A DNA stretch of 64,000 nucleotides, taken from Peptococcaceae bacterium CEB3 (GTDB lineage Bacteria > Bacillota > Desulfitobacteriia > Desulfitobacteriales > Desulfitobacteriaceae). The stretch is from the NCBI GenBank assembly GCA_001029295.1, contig LDXJ01000056.1, positions 94,019-158,018 on the forward strand, written 5' to 3'. Both the position numbers and the translations under genes were made by a program. Numbering within the stretch: position 1 is the first letter of the stretch; each line of letters opens with the position of its first letter. The notes under the pieces are model-generated. The model worked only from the letters and a program-made list of their open reading frames with translations. It was not told the DNA's origin and did no database searches. Below, one piece after another: positions 53,339 to 62,763 of this stretch.

Positions 53339-54679
53339 TCACAAACTCCTCTTGAGAAAACGGCCACTGGCTTCGGCAACCATTTGTCCATCCTTGACGA
53401 CGACCCGCCCCCCTTTGATCGTCAGCACCGGCCAGCCTTTTAAGTTTTGGCCGTCATAAAGACTAAAGTCAGCCCTGGAGCCCAGTTCTTCATGGCGCAC
53501 TGTTTTAACCTCATCAAGATCTACCACTACCAAATCCGCGTCACTGCCCGGGGCAATGGTCCCTTTGCGCGGGTAAAGTCCGTAGATCTTGGCCGGGTTT
53601 TTGCTCATCACTTCAGCCAGCCGGACAAGATCGAAATCACGACCATTAACTCCGTAGTTCAGCATGACCGGTAAACTGGTGCCCACCGCCGGATAACCGG
53701 GCATCGCTCCCCAAATCCCTTTAGCCGCTCCCTTGAGATCCAGCGTCAGGGTGACATTGTCTGTTCCGACCGTATCCAGCAAGCCAGTCGTCAGACCCTG
53801 CCAGAGAGCTTCGACACTGGCCGGATCCCGGAACGGCGGCACCATATGGGCCACTAACCCCAAAGAGCTGAATTTATCGATTGAAAGGTAGGGTGATGTA
53901 GTTTCAGCGAAGAGCTTGGGATAGCGCGGCTTCAACTCTGCCAGGGCCCTGACACTTTCAGCGGTGGAAATATGCACAAGATAAAGACGGCTCCCGGCCA
54001 AACCGTTAAGATAGGCCGCTCTCCGCACGGCATCCTCTTCAGCGGCATTGGGGTGGGTATCCGCCCAATCGGCCAGGGTTTCTCCACCCCTGGCCCGGAC
54101 CCGTTCGGTCGCTACTCTAATCAGATGGGGATTTTCAGCATGTACACAAGCAATGGCCTTTTCCCCCAGGCCCGCCACTATTTCGAGCGTTTGAAGCATA
54201 AACCCATCGTCAACGTCTGGGATCAGTCCGGGAATTCCGGACATATAGAGTTTGAACGATGTAATACCCAATTCCTGGGCATAGAAGGGGATTTCACTTT
54301 GCTGTTCAGGAGTCATGATAGCCAAATGAAAAAAGACGTCCGTGGCAGCCCTGGCATCGGCCAAGTCCATCACATCCATAAAATAGGATCTATAAGGCTT
54401 CGGACCACCCATAAAAACACCCACGGTCGTGATACCGCCTCTTAAAGCAGAGGCCGTTTCCTTTTCCATCTCCTCCGCCAAATCCCCGAAAATGCCCAAG
54501 TGAATATGAGGATCGATCAGCCCGGGTAAAACGTATTTACCGGCCACCGCAATTTCTTCATCCCCACTTAGACCTTGGCCAATGGCTGTAATCTTGCCGT
54601 TTTCCATGGCCACATCCGCTTCCACAATGCCTATACCGGGAATAACCAAACGTCCTTCTTTCAGCACCTGTTTACTCAT
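53339..54679 (-). CDS. Dihydropyrimidinase/hydantoinase-family amidohydrolase
   Basis: A 446-residue cyclic amidase. DPHIHLG near residue 56, the lysine expected to be carboxylated in SFKLYMSGIPG near 145, CVHAENPHL, LVHISTAES, and the metal aspartate in GTDNVTLT are all present. AAAAGGGGG precedes the ATG. It sits between padI and padB in the same orientation. Hydantoinases accept phenyl-substituted rings, so a link to phenylglycine-type compounds is possible, but no such role in phenylacetate oxidation is established. Confidence 0.82.
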   Translation of the reverse strand: MSKQVLKEGRLVIPGIGIVEADVAMENGKITAIGQGLSGDEEIAVAGKYVLPGLIDPHIHLGIFGDLAEEMEKETASALRGGITTVGVFMGGPKPYRSYFMDVMDLADARAATDVFFHLAIMTPEQQSEIPFYAQELGITSFKLYMSGIPGLIPDVDDGFMLQTLEIVAGLGEKAIACVHAENPHLIRVATERVRARGGETLADWADTHPNAAEEDAVRRAAYLNGLAGSRLYLVHISTAESVRALAELKPRYPKLFAETTSPYLSIDKFSSLGLVAHMVPPFRDPASVEALWQGLTTGLLDTVGTDNVTLTLDLKGAAKGIWGAMPGYPAVGTSLPVMLNYGVNGRDFDLVRLAEVMSKNPAKIYGLYPRKGTIAPGSDADLVVVDLDEVKTVRHEELGSRADFSLYDGQNLKGWPVLTIKGGRVVVKDGQMVAEASGRFLKRSL

Positions 54680-54755
54680 ACCAAATTAACCCCCTTTTCT
54701 TCTTGGCCGTACCCCGATACCCCTTGTACCCGAAGAAATCTGTTTTCCCATCTTC

Positions 54756-55622
54756 CTAACTCAGTTTTCCTTGCAGGCGTTGCCAGTTTAAATTAGCCTC
54801 TGCCTGAAGCTCCTCGACCTGAGCTTGGCTGAGGTGTCGATACCTTTTTTGTAAAGATAGATATTGTACAACCGGCGTCCCCTTAGAACCGTAGTTGAGA
54901 GTATAACGCTCTCCGTTTTCTACTTCATATAAGGGAAAAACTCCTGTCTCCACCGCCAGACGGGAGACCTTCGGCCCAGCATTGTCTGCCAACCCCCAAC
55001 CATCCAGGCAAGGAGCCAGAACCAAAATAAAACGCAAGCCTTTCATTTCTTTGGCCTTAGCGACCTTGCGGGCCAAATCATCAGGATAACCGGTTGTGGC
55101 GGTCGCCACGTAAGGTATCCGGTGGGCAACCATTATTTCGGCCAGGTTTTTCTTCGGTGTCAGTTTACCGGCCGGTGTGGATGCCGTGTAAGCCAAGTGA
55201 GGCGTTGAGGAGCTCTTTTGCGCTCCTGTATTCATGTACCCTTCATTGTCCAGGCAAACATAGATGAAGTCTTCATTGCGCTCTGCGGCGGAGGACAAAG
55301 ATTGAAAGCCGATATCGTAAGTTCCGCCGTCACCGGCCATAACTACCACTTTGGTGTGGTCATTGCCTTTCGCTTTGAGGGCCCGCGCAATACCGGTCGC
55401 CGAGGCGGCACTTGACTCTAAAGTCGTTTGATAAACCGGCATGCGCATGGAACTTAAGGGTTGTGGACCGGAAATAATGGCAATACAGGAGGGTGGCACG
55501 ACACCTATCGTATCAGGGCCCAGAGTGTTGACAACATAGCGGATGGCTAACGCTTCACTGCAGCCGGGGCAAGCGGCATGACCGGAGTTAAAAACCTTTT
55601 CCTCCTTGATCTGATAACCCAT
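54756..55622 (-). CDS. padI: 2-oxoacid:acceptor oxidoreductase beta subunit, phenylglyoxylate type
   Basis: A 288-residue TPP-binding beta subunit. HAACPGCSEALAIRYVVN near 15-32 and AGDGGTYDIGFQSLSSAAERN near 95-115 give the cluster cysteines and the TPP-Mg motif; NEGYMNTGAQKSSSTP is typical of pyruvate/2-oxoacid ferredoxin oxidoreductases. Six bases after the alpha stop. As PadI it would decarboxylate phenylglyoxylate to benzoyl-CoA with the alpha subunit. A pyruvate substrate cannot be excluded by sequence alone. Confidence 0.82.
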   Translation of the reverse strand: MGYQIKEEKVFNSGHAACPGCSEALAIRYVVNTLGPDTIGVVPPSCIAIISGPQPLSSMRMPVYQTTLESSAASATGIARALKAKGNDHTKVVVMAGDGGTYDIGFQSLSSAAERNEDFIYVCLDNEGYMNTGAQKSSSTPHLAYTASTPAGKLTPKKNLAEIMVAHRIPYVATATTGYPDDLARKVAKAKEMKGLRFILVLAPCLDGWGLADNAGPKVSRLAVETGVFPLYEVENGERYTLNYGSKGTPVVQYLSLQKRYRHLSQAQVEELQAEANLNWQRLQGKLS

Positions 55623-55628
55623 TTTTTA

Positions 55629-56786
55629 TCACCCCTTCCAGACTGGACCGGCGGCGGGTTGGGTAGCCATGGCCTCCCGCACCCAATCAGCCATGACAGT
55701 CGGAGAAACATTGGTCCCGCCCACGCCGGCAAGATAGCCATGGACGACCGGGCCCTGCTCAAGTCCATATAAGGCTGCTTTAAGTTCTTGATGAAGAAAG
55801 CCACCCGTACCCGGGGCGAAATTTCGATCTAAGACCATAACTTTGGGAACACCGTTTAAAACCCGGCGTACAGCCGCGAGCGGGAAAGGTCTGAATAATT
55901 TCACCTTCAACAAACCGACCGGAAGGCCGGCGTCGCGCAAATTGTCAACCGTTTCCCGAGCCGTGCCTGCCATACTCCCCATGGTCGCAATCACCAGTTC
56001 GGCGCCCTCACAACGATACTGTTCCACAATTCCGTAAGAGCGGCCCGTTAGTTTCCGCCATTCCGCATCCGCTTCCTCAGCCACCTCAATGGCGCTTTCC
56101 ATAGCCAAACCCAGGTCCCGGCGATGACGGTAGAACATCTCCTGGCCCACGGTATTTCCCCAAGATTCCCCTATGTCAGGGTCTAATCGATGGGGAGGGT
56201 CAAACACCGGCAGATATTGATCAACAACCTCTTGATCCGGAACCTCCACTCCCTCCAGGGCATGTGAAACATAAAAGGCTTCATGCATAACCATGGCCGG
56301 AAGCAAAACTTTCTCCGCCACCCGGTAAGCTTGCAGGACTGTATCCAAGGATTCTTGACCATTTTCACAGTAATATTGGATCCAACCGGTATCCCTTTGG
56401 GCCAAACTGTCGGTCTGGTCCGGCCAGAACCCCCAGGGAGAGCCAATCGTCCGGTTGACGTTAAACATGACAATGGGAGCCCTAGCCCCGGACGCATAGT
56501 GCAACATTTCATGCATCAACATCAAGCCTTGAGAAGCGGTGGCTGTGAACACTCTGACGCCTGTCAAAGAAGCTGTGATACAAGCCGACATCGCTGAGTG
56601 TTCCGATTCTGCCGTCATCAATTCAACGACCATTTCCCCCGCAGCTTGAAATTCAGATATCTTTTCTACAATAGGGGTCTGGGGAGTAATGGGATAAACA
56701 GGAACCACTTGGGCTTGGGCCAGCTTGACCCCATAGGCCACGGCATGGTTGCCGTTAACCAGGATGCGGCTGCTTCGTTCGTTCAT
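55629..56786 (-). CDS. padG: 2-oxoacid:acceptor oxidoreductase alpha subunit, phenylglyoxylate type
   Basis: A 385-residue alpha subunit. VNGNHAVAYGVKLAQAQVVPVYPITPQTPIVEKI covers the first 40 residues in order, split around GNHAVAYGVKLAQ and PVYPITPQTP; ESEHSAMSACITASLTGVRVFTATASQG follows. The ATG at 56786 follows AAAGGAGG and overlaps the preceding stop (ATGA). The longer reading to 56837 has no good site. It forms the CoA- and substrate-binding half with PadI. Confidence 0.82.
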   Translation of the reverse strand: MNERSSRILVNGNHAVAYGVKLAQAQVVPVYPITPQTPIVEKISEFQAAGEMVVELMTAESEHSAMSACITASLTGVRVFTATASQGLMLMHEMLHYASGARAPIVMFNVNRTIGSPWGFWPDQTDSLAQRDTGWIQYYCENGQESLDTVLQAYRVAEKVLLPAMVMHEAFYVSHALEGVEVPDQEVVDQYLPVFDPPHRLDPDIGESWGNTVGQEMFYRHRRDLGLAMESAIEVAEEADAEWRKLTGRSYGIVEQYRCEGAELVIATMGSMAGTARETVDNLRDAGLPVGLLKVKLFRPFPLAAVRRVLNGVPKVMVLDRNFAPGTGGFLHQELKAALYGLEQGPVVHGYLAGVGGTNVSPTVMADWVREAMATQPAAGPVWKG

Positions 56787-58480
56787 CGTGTTTCCTCCTT
56801 TAAGACAACCGCTCCCCGGGGGCATTCTTCTACACAACTACCGCACCCTTTACAGTATTGGTCTAGAATATGATAATGTTCTGGCAAGGAAGCGTCCTTA
56901 ACCACTGCCATGTCCGGGCAAAAGTAGAAACAGTTGTCACACTCCATGCAATGGCCACAGCTAAAACAACGCTCGGCTTGGGTCAGGGCCTGTTGGCTGG
57001 TAAACCCTATTTTTATTTCCCTAAAATCCCGAAGCCTTTGCTCGACTGCAACGTTCCCTTTGTTTTCCCGGCTTGTCGGGGGAAAATAGAAAGTATTGAT
57101 CTCCTGATAAGACACAACTGCGCCGGGATCCGGGCCTTCCGCTCCACTTCCGCCGGTCGCCGGAAATTCTCCTCGCAAAAATTCACCCATACTCAGAGCC
57201 GCTTTTTTTCCTTGACCCATGGCCGTGGAAACATAGCGCTCCATGGTTGTCACATCGCCCCCCGCAAAAACTCCGGGCCGATCCGTCGCCCCGTTAGCCT
57301 CCACTTTGACTAAGGATTGCCCGACCGTGAAAACGCTATCCCAACCGCTCAGCTCAGCCTCTTGACCGATCGCCAAAATCACCTGGCCCGTCAGCACGAT
57401 AAATTCTGTTCCGGGAAGGAGAATGGGCTCTAATACACCCGCAGGAACCGTCCCAGCTGCAGGAACCGTCCCAGCTAAAGAAACCCCTATACAATTCAAG
57501 CGAATTCCTTCGTCGCTGGAGACGACACTCTGAACCATCACCCCCGCGATCACTTCGACGCCTTCTTCCAAAGCCTCCGCCAGTTCATCGGCTCGGGCAG
57601 GCAGCGATTCCCTATCTTCCAGAGCCAAAACCTTCACCTGGCTGCCCAGACGCCTGGCACTTGCCGCGGCATCCATCGCCACGCTGCCGCCACCGATGAC
57701 CACCACTTGTCGTCCTAAGGAGGGAACTGTCCCCTGACTTACCTTCGCTAAAAAATGCAAAGCGTCCGTTATTCTGGCATCAACCGCCGGAAATTGGGGC
57801 AGCGTCTTAGCCCGCTGAGCCCCTACAGCCAAGAAGACGGCGAAAAATTCCTTTTCCAAACTGTCTAAGTCTTTTGCCTCAATCGGGTGATTGGTGCGTA
57901 CTTCCATCCCCAATGCTAACAGACGCTTAATTTCTCCCTCGAGAATTTCCCTGGGTAAACGATATTGGGGAATTCCCTCACGTAGGACTCCTCCAAGTTT
58001 CGAGCGAGCCTCCAGAAGTGTCACCTGATAACCCCGCCGTCTTAACTGATAGGCACAGGATAGACCCGCCGGCCCGCCGCCGATCACAGCGACCCGCTGC
58101 TCCAGTTCCGAGGCTGGCTGGGGTAAGGACCAGCCCTCGCGCAGGGCTAAATCGCCAAGATATTGTTCGAGAGCATTCACAGCCACGGCGCCATCGTATT
58201 CACCTCGGTTACAACCACCCTCACAAGGATGGTGACATATCCTGCCGGTGATGGCCGGAAAAGGGTTGTCAGCCACCAAGGCCAACCAAGCCTCTTGATA
58301 AGATTGCTCCCGCGCCAGTTTAATCCAAGTGGGGATTTCACTGTTCAGCGGACAGGCGACGTGACAAGGCGCCAAACGCTTCTGATGCACTGGAATCGCG
58401 CTGCGCCAAGTCCCGGTGTTGAGAATGTCCGTCCATCCCGTCGTCCAGATTGAGGGAACCACCTTACTCGCTTCCGCCAT
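56783..58480 (-). CDS. padH: FAD/NAD oxidoreductase fused to ferredoxin, PadH-PadF type
   Basis: A 565-residue protein. N-terminal CHVACPLNSEIPTWI and CHHPCEGGCNRGEYDG (GltD-type cluster cysteines), FAD fold GGGPAGLSCAYQLRRRG, NAD fold GGGSVAMDAAASARRLG, and C-terminal ferredoxin motifs CFSCGHCMECDNCFYFCP and CKGCGSCVEECPRG. In Azoarcus phenylglyoxylate:NAD oxidoreductase the flavoprotein (PadH) and ferredoxin (PadF) are separate; here they appear fused. The ATG at 58480 with AAAGGAGG is preferred over the in-frame start at 58519. It would pass electrons from PadGI to NAD. An exact 18-bp in-frame duplication lies at 57441-57476. Confidence 0.82.
   Translation of the reverse strand: MAEASKVVPSIWTTGWTDILNTGTWRSAIPVHQKRLAPCHVACPLNSEIPTWIKLAREQSYQEAWLALVADNPFPAITGRICHHPCEGGCNRGEYDGAVAVNALEQYLGDLALREGWSLPQPASELEQRVAVIGGGPAGLSCAYQLRRRGYQVTLLEARSKLGGVLREGIPQYRLPREILEGEIKRLLALGMEVRTNHPIEAKDLDSLEKEFFAVFLAVGAQRAKTLPQFPAVDARITDALHFLAKVSQGTVPSLGRQVVVIGGGSVAMDAAASARRLGSQVKVLALEDRESLPARADELAEALEEGVEVIAGVMVQSVVSSDEGIRLNCIGVSLAGTVPAAGTVPAGVLEPILLPGTEFIVLTGQVILAIGQEAELSGWDSVFTVGQSLVKVEANGATDRPGVFAGGDVTTMERYVSTAMGQGKKAALSMGEFLRGEFPATGGSGAEGPDPGAVVSYQEINTFYFPPTSRENKGNVAVEQRLRDFREIKIGFTSQQALTQAERCFSCGHCMECDNCFYFCPDMAVVKDASLPEHYHILDQYCKGCGSCVEECPRGAVVLKEETR
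57441..57476 (-). repeat. Exact 18-bp in-frame duplication inside padH
   Basis: GCAGGAACCGTCCCAGCT occurs twice in tandem with no change, with a third partial copy to about 57485, encoding AGTVPA twice. It lies in a surface-like loop between the FAD and NAD halves. Confidence 0.9.
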
Positions 58481-59024
58481 TTGACAACCTCCTTTCTCGA
58501 GCCAGACTGTAACCCTCAATACAGGATTTCACATTCTCCTCCTTCTTCGCCGGACTCATCTCAGCCACCACTTTCTTAAGCATATCAAGGGCGGGCTTAT
58601 CCAGCAGGCCGGCAACCGCGCCAACTAAGGTGGTATTCACCATGCGTCCCAGACGATTCGTTTGGGCTATCGACATGGCATCAAGGGTTACAATCCTGAA
58701 CTTCCCCAACCCGGCAAAATATTCCGGAAGCTTGGCTGAGTTGATTAACACCCAGGTATTATCAGTGGCCCCCTTCAACAAGACCTCATTGAGCAAACTG
58801 GGATCAAAGCACACAATAACATCCGGGTTTTCAATATCGCAGCGTAAGCGGATGGGTTCTTCATCGACTCTAATAAATGAACTCACCGGGGTCCCACGCC
58901 GAGCCCCCCCATAAGTGGCATAAGCCTGGACATATTTTTCTTCCCGGAAAAATACATTCGCCAATATTTCTCCGGCCGTTTGCGCACCTTGCCCTCCCCT
59001 TCCTTGAATAACAAATTGCAGCAC
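58464..59024 (-). CDS. padE: 2-oxoacid:acceptor oxidoreductase gamma subunit, phenylglyoxylate type
   Basis: A 186-residue gamma subunit. LQFVIQGRGGQGAQTAGEILA and YVQAYATYGGARRGTPVSSFIR are the family signatures. The GTG at 59024 is preferred for spacing after GGGGGG; a GTG nine bases earlier is possible. Its 3' end overlaps the start of padH by 17 bases. First gene of the gamma-FAD-alpha-beta set. Confidence 0.83.
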   Translation of the reverse strand: MLQFVIQGRGGQGAQTAGEILANVFFREEKYVQAYATYGGARRGTPVSSFIRVDEEPIRLRCDIENPDVIVCFDPSLLNEVLLKGATDNTWVLINSAKLPEYFAGLGKFRIVTLDAMSIAQTNRLGRMVNTTLVGAVAGLLDKPALDMLKKVVAEMSPAKKEENVKSCIEGYSLARERRLSNGGSE

Positions 59025-59107
59025 ACACTCCACCCCCCTTGCTTCCTTCTCGTCTTTTCCTTTTGCCTAGTAAGTGACCGGACACTACACTTTCCCTCGC
59101 CGGCCCG

Positions 59108-61411
59108 TTAGGATTCCTTCCTCTCATGCAGGGCGGCCAAAACCTTTTCCGGTGTTATCGGCAATTCTTTGAATCTGATGCCGATGGCATCATAGACGGC
59201 GTTGGCGATCGCGGCCGCTGTGGCAACCAACCCGGATTCCCCCACGCTCTTGGCCCCAAACGGCCCGGTTTCGCTGGCTGCCTGGACCAAAATTGTTTCA
59301 ACGGGCGGCATATCCACAGACGTAAGGATTTTGTAGTCGGCCAAATTGGGATTTAAAGGTCTCCCTGTTTCCAGATCGCAGCGATATTCCTCCGTTAAAG
59401 CGTACCCTATACCCTGCTGAACTGCTCCTTGGATTTGCCCCTCAACGGCCGCAGGGTTAATGGCCGTTCCGACATCATGCGCAGCAACCACCTTGAGAAC
59501 TTCCACCACGCCGGTCTCTGTGTCAACCTCCACTTCGGCGAACTGGGCGGCATAAACCGGCGGATTACCGGCCGGTTCCTCACTGATCGCCCCGATAATT
59601 TGATGACCATGGCTGCCAAAATGGGCGGCATGCGCTACCTCGGCCACACTCAGTGTTTTTGACGGATCGTGGCTCACCCAGACTTGCCCCTCCTCGACAA
59701 CCAGTTCCTCCGCCGGCGTCTGCAACATTTCAGCGGCCATGGCCAATAATTTCTGTTTGGCCACGGCTGCGGCGCCTTTAACAGCGTTTCCCCCCGAATA
59801 AACTTGCCGACTGGCGTGACTGCCAATATCAAATCCGCTCACATCCGTGTCCGCTGTTTTGGTCATTACCAGATCCTCATAGGGAATGCCAAGTTCCTCA
59901 GCGGCAATTTGGGTCAGAGCGGTCCCGGAACCCTGCCCACAGTCGGAATTGCTGTAGATTAAATTGGCGCCGCCATCTTCATTAATCTTAACGATGGCGG
60001 CCGATGTTTCATGCAGCATGGGACGTGCCCCGCTCACATGCATCATGTACCCCATGCCGAGACCCCGTTTTTTTGTTCCTGCAGCCCCTGTCGTCACCCG
60101 GCTATTTCCCCCCGCACCTTCATTTCTCTTCTCGCTCCAGCCGATGGCCTTGGCCCCTTTGGCCATACACTCCTCCAAGCCGCAGCTTTCAATAGCCCAG
60201 CCACTCCACAGCCAAACCTCTCCGGCACAAGGATGATTTTTGAGCCTGAACTCCAAGGGATCGATGCCCAGTTTGCGCGCGATATCGTCCATTTGTGATT
60301 CTACGGCAAAAACGACTTGGGGATTGCCATAGCCGCGGAAAGCACCACACTGGGTGGCATTCGTATAGATGGAGTAATTATCGACCTTTATATTGGGAGA
60401 CTTGTACATGGCCAGAAACCATCCGGCTACAGGTCCGGCAAACGAGGGCGTGTGGGTGGCATAAGCGCCTCCGTCTATATAAGATGTCAGCTGACGGGCC
60501 GTAAAAGTACCGTCTTTCTTAACCCCGGTTTTTAGGGTCATGGAAATCGGATGCCTGGATTCCGTCGCCAAAAAGGCTTCTTCCCTCGTATATTTGAGCA
60601 TGACCGGTTTGCCCGCTTTCAAAGCTAATAACGCGGCAATGGGTTCGTTAACCACTCCCAAACGGCTGCCGAAAGCTCCCCCCACCGGCGGCTTGATGAT
60701 CCGGACTTGCCCAATATTTAAACCCAAGGCATGAGCTGTGATTCTCCGTACCAAATGAGGCATTTGGGTGGAGGTCCAGATGGTGACGCGCCCATCCCTG
60801 TCCGGCGCCGCCAAGGCGACACCACAGGGTTCCATACTAACCTGATTGACCTTGGGTACATAGTAAGTGTCTTCAAAAACGTAATCAGCCGCCGCAAATC
60901 CTGCTTCGACATCCCCTATGACGACCGGCGTATGCCCGTAAATGTTTTTTTCGGCATCGTGTATAAGATGGGCCTCCGCGGCCATTGCTCGTTCAAGCGT
61001 CATTAAGGCAGGCAGTACCTCATATTCGATTTCAATAAGATCCAAGGCCCGGATGGCCGTATCTTCATCGACGGCCGCCACGGCGGCAATCCCGTCCCCT
61101 ACATAACGGGCCTTGTCGCTGAGAATGTATTGATCCTCAACCAATATCGCCCCCGGGGAAGGAGGAAAACCCGCGCTGTTCCACGGGATTTTCGGGGTAT
61201 CCTCGTAAGTTAGGACTACTTTGACCCCCGGTAAAGACCTGGCCTTGGAAGTATCAATGCTGATGATCTTGGCATGGGCATGGGGACTGCGCAAAACTTT
61301 ACCGACCAACATATGCGGTAACACCATATCGCCCGTGTATATAGCACTCCCACTGACTTTTTCGCGCGCGTCCACGCGCGGCACTGACTGACCGACGACA
61401 CTATAACTCAT
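59108..61411 (-). CDS. Xanthine dehydrogenase-family molybdenum subunit
   Basis: A 767-residue large subunit. GGAFGSRLGV near 245, AFRGYGNPQVVF near 358, DCGQGSGTALTQIAAEELG near 500 and the catalytic glutamate in GAKSVGESG near 735 are present. AAGGGAGGG precedes the ATG. It forms a heterotrimer with the two genes upstream and hydroxylates or reduces a ring or heteroaromatic carbon. In this setting a 4-hydroxybenzoyl-CoA reductase was considered, but its FAD partner lacks the extra cluster loop. The substrate is not known. Confidence 0.87.
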   Translation of the reverse strand: MSYSVVGQSVPRVDAREKVSGSAIYTGDMVLPHMLVGKVLRSPHAHAKIISIDTSKARSLPGVKVVLTYEDTPKIPWNSAGFPPSPGAILVEDQYILSDKARYVGDGIAAVAAVDEDTAIRALDLIEIEYEVLPALMTLERAMAAEAHLIHDAEKNIYGHTPVVIGDVEAGFAAADYVFEDTYYVPKVNQVSMEPCGVALAAPDRDGRVTIWTSTQMPHLVRRITAHALGLNIGQVRIIKPPVGGAFGSRLGVVNEPIAALLALKAGKPVMLKYTREEAFLATESRHPISMTLKTGVKKDGTFTARQLTSYIDGGAYATHTPSFAGPVAGWFLAMYKSPNIKVDNYSIYTNATQCGAFRGYGNPQVVFAVESQMDDIARKLGIDPLEFRLKNHPCAGEVWLWSGWAIESCGLEECMAKGAKAIGWSEKRNEGAGGNSRVTTGAAGTKKRGLGMGYMMHVSGARPMLHETSAAIVKINEDGGANLIYSNSDCGQGSGTALTQIAAEELGIPYEDLVMTKTADTDVSGFDIGSHASRQVYSGGNAVKGAAAVAKQKLLAMAAEMLQTPAEELVVEEGQVWVSHDPSKTLSVAEVAHAAHFGSHGHQIIGAISEEPAGNPPVYAAQFAEVEVDTETGVVEVLKVVAAHDVGTAINPAAVEGQIQGAVQQGIGYALTEEYRCDLETGRPLNPNLADYKILTSVDMPPVETILVQAASETGPFGAKSVGESGLVATAAAIANAVYDAIGIRFKELPITPEKVLAALHERKES

Positions 61412-61429
61412 GATTGCTTCCCTCCTTCC

Positions 61430-61891
61430 CTAGTGGCGACTCACATCCATGATCGCTTCCACAACTTTGACATACCCTGTACACCGGCAAAGGTTTCCGG
61501 CAATTCCTTCCCTCACCTCAGTTTCAGTGGGATGGGGGTTACTGTCCAGCAAGGCCTTGGCCGTCATGACCAGACCCGGGGTACAATAGCCGCACTGTAT
61601 AGCACCATGGGCAACCAATGCTTCCTGGATGGGATCCAATTCCGCGATCCCGCCAATACCCTCTATGGTCGTGATTTGCTTGCCCACGGCGTCAACCGCC
61701 AGGATTAAGCATGAATTGACCGGCCGGCCGTCCATCAGTACCGTGCAGGCCCCGCATTCCCCGCTGTCACATCCATTTTTGGTTCCGGTCAGAGCCAGAT
61801 CCTCCCTGAGCACGGCCAACAACGTCTTTTGCACCGGAACCTGTACCTGGTACATTTCCCCGTTAATCTGCAAACTTATGGGTATTTTCAT
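61430..61891 (-). CDS. Xanthine dehydrogenase-family [2Fe-2S] subunit
   Basis: A 153-residue subunit with two [2Fe-2S] sites: CDSGECGACTVLMDG with a partner cysteine near residues 40-65, and QCGYCTPGLVM with CRCTGY near 98-140. The ATG at 61891 follows GGGGAGGAG and overlaps the FAD-subunit stop (ATGA). It carries electrons from the molybdenum site to the FAD. Confidence 0.88.
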   Translation of the reverse strand: MKIPISLQINGEMYQVQVPVQKTLLAVLREDLALTGTKNGCDSGECGACTVLMDGRPVNSCLILAVDAVGKQITTIEGIGGIAELDPIQEALVAHGAIQCGYCTPGLVMTAKALLDSNPHPTETEVREGIAGNLCRCTGYVKVVEAIMDVSRH

Positions 61892-62763
61892 CGTTCTCCT
61901 CCCCAAGCTTTTTGCAGTGCCCTCTTTGTCAGAACCCTCACCATTTGCCTGCGGTAGGCGGCCGTGCTGCGCACGTCGTCGATGGGATTAACGGCAGCTT
62001 CCGCCAATTCCGCCGCCCGCTCCAAGACGTCTGCTGTAACAACCGTCTGGCTCAAGCTCTCCTCTGCTTCGCGTAGGCGCAATTGGGTCGAAGCGACCGC
62101 ACCCACGGCAATCCTGGCCCTGGCTATCAGTTTTGTACCGGGTTGCGGTGTGATGAGCACGGCCACATTGACCAAAGCAATTTCATGACTTTTACGTTTC
62201 CCGTGTTTAACGAATACACCTTTACTGTTAAGGGGGGGAACATCCATTTCCACCGCCGTAAGTATTTCCCCTGGTTCCAGCACCGTTTGACCCGGGCCGG
62301 TATAAAACTCCTGCACAGGAACCTTGCGGGCGCCTTTGGGGCCCATAATGTGCAAACGGGCCTCATAGATCAAAAAGACCAGGGCCACATCCGCAGCCGG
62401 AGAAGCATTGCAAAGATTGCCGCCTATCGTCGCAATATTGCGAATTTGCGGTGTGCCCAGACTCCTGGCGGCCTCAACCAAGATCGGAAAGTGAAGACCC
62501 ACCCACGAATCCGCCATCATGTCGCTCACCCGTGTCAAGGCCCCTATTGTTATTGTCTGACCGTCAAAAGCAATTCCTTTAAGCTCTGTCAAGCCTTTCA
62601 GATTAACAATACCGTTCCAGTTGGCCGGCCCTTGTTTCATTTTAACCAGCAGATCCGTTCCCCCCGCCAAAGGGCGGCCTTTCTCCCCCAGATTAGACAG
62701 TAAGGAGACTGCTTCCAATAAGTTTCCCGGCTCCCAATAGTTTAACTCCTGCAAAAGCCTCAC
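61888..62763 (-). CDS. Xanthine dehydrogenase-family FAD subunit
   Basis: A 291-residue CoxM/HcrB-type subunit. RPLAGGTDLLVKMKQG near 30-45 and TIGGNLCNASPAADVAL near 112-128 bind FAD. The cysteine-rich insertion that gives 4-hydroxybenzoyl-CoA reductase beta an extra [4Fe-4S] is absent. GTG start at 62763 (a TTG nine bases later has better spacing to GGGAGG). First gene of the trimer; no promoter is recognised upstream. Confidence 0.86.
   Translation of the reverse strand: MRLLQELNYWEPGNLLEAVSLLSNLGEKGRPLAGGTDLLVKMKQGPANWNGIVNLKGLTELKGIAFDGQTITIGALTRVSDMMADSWVGLHFPILVEAARSLGTPQIRNIATIGGNLCNASPAADVALVFLIYEARLHIMGPKGARKVPVQEFYTGPGQTVLEPGEILTAVEMDVPPLNSKGVFVKHGKRKSHEIALVNVAVLITPQPGTKLIARARIAVGAVASTQLRLREAEESLSQTVVTADVLERAAELAEAAVNPIDDVRSTAAYRRQMVRVLTKRALQKAWGGER

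Noticed and set aside
59108..62763. 4-hydroxybenzoyl-CoA reductase (hcrABC)
   Set aside because: Subunit sizes fit, but the FAD subunit lacks the cysteine-rich insertion for the extra [4Fe-4S] cluster, so I kept a family-level call.
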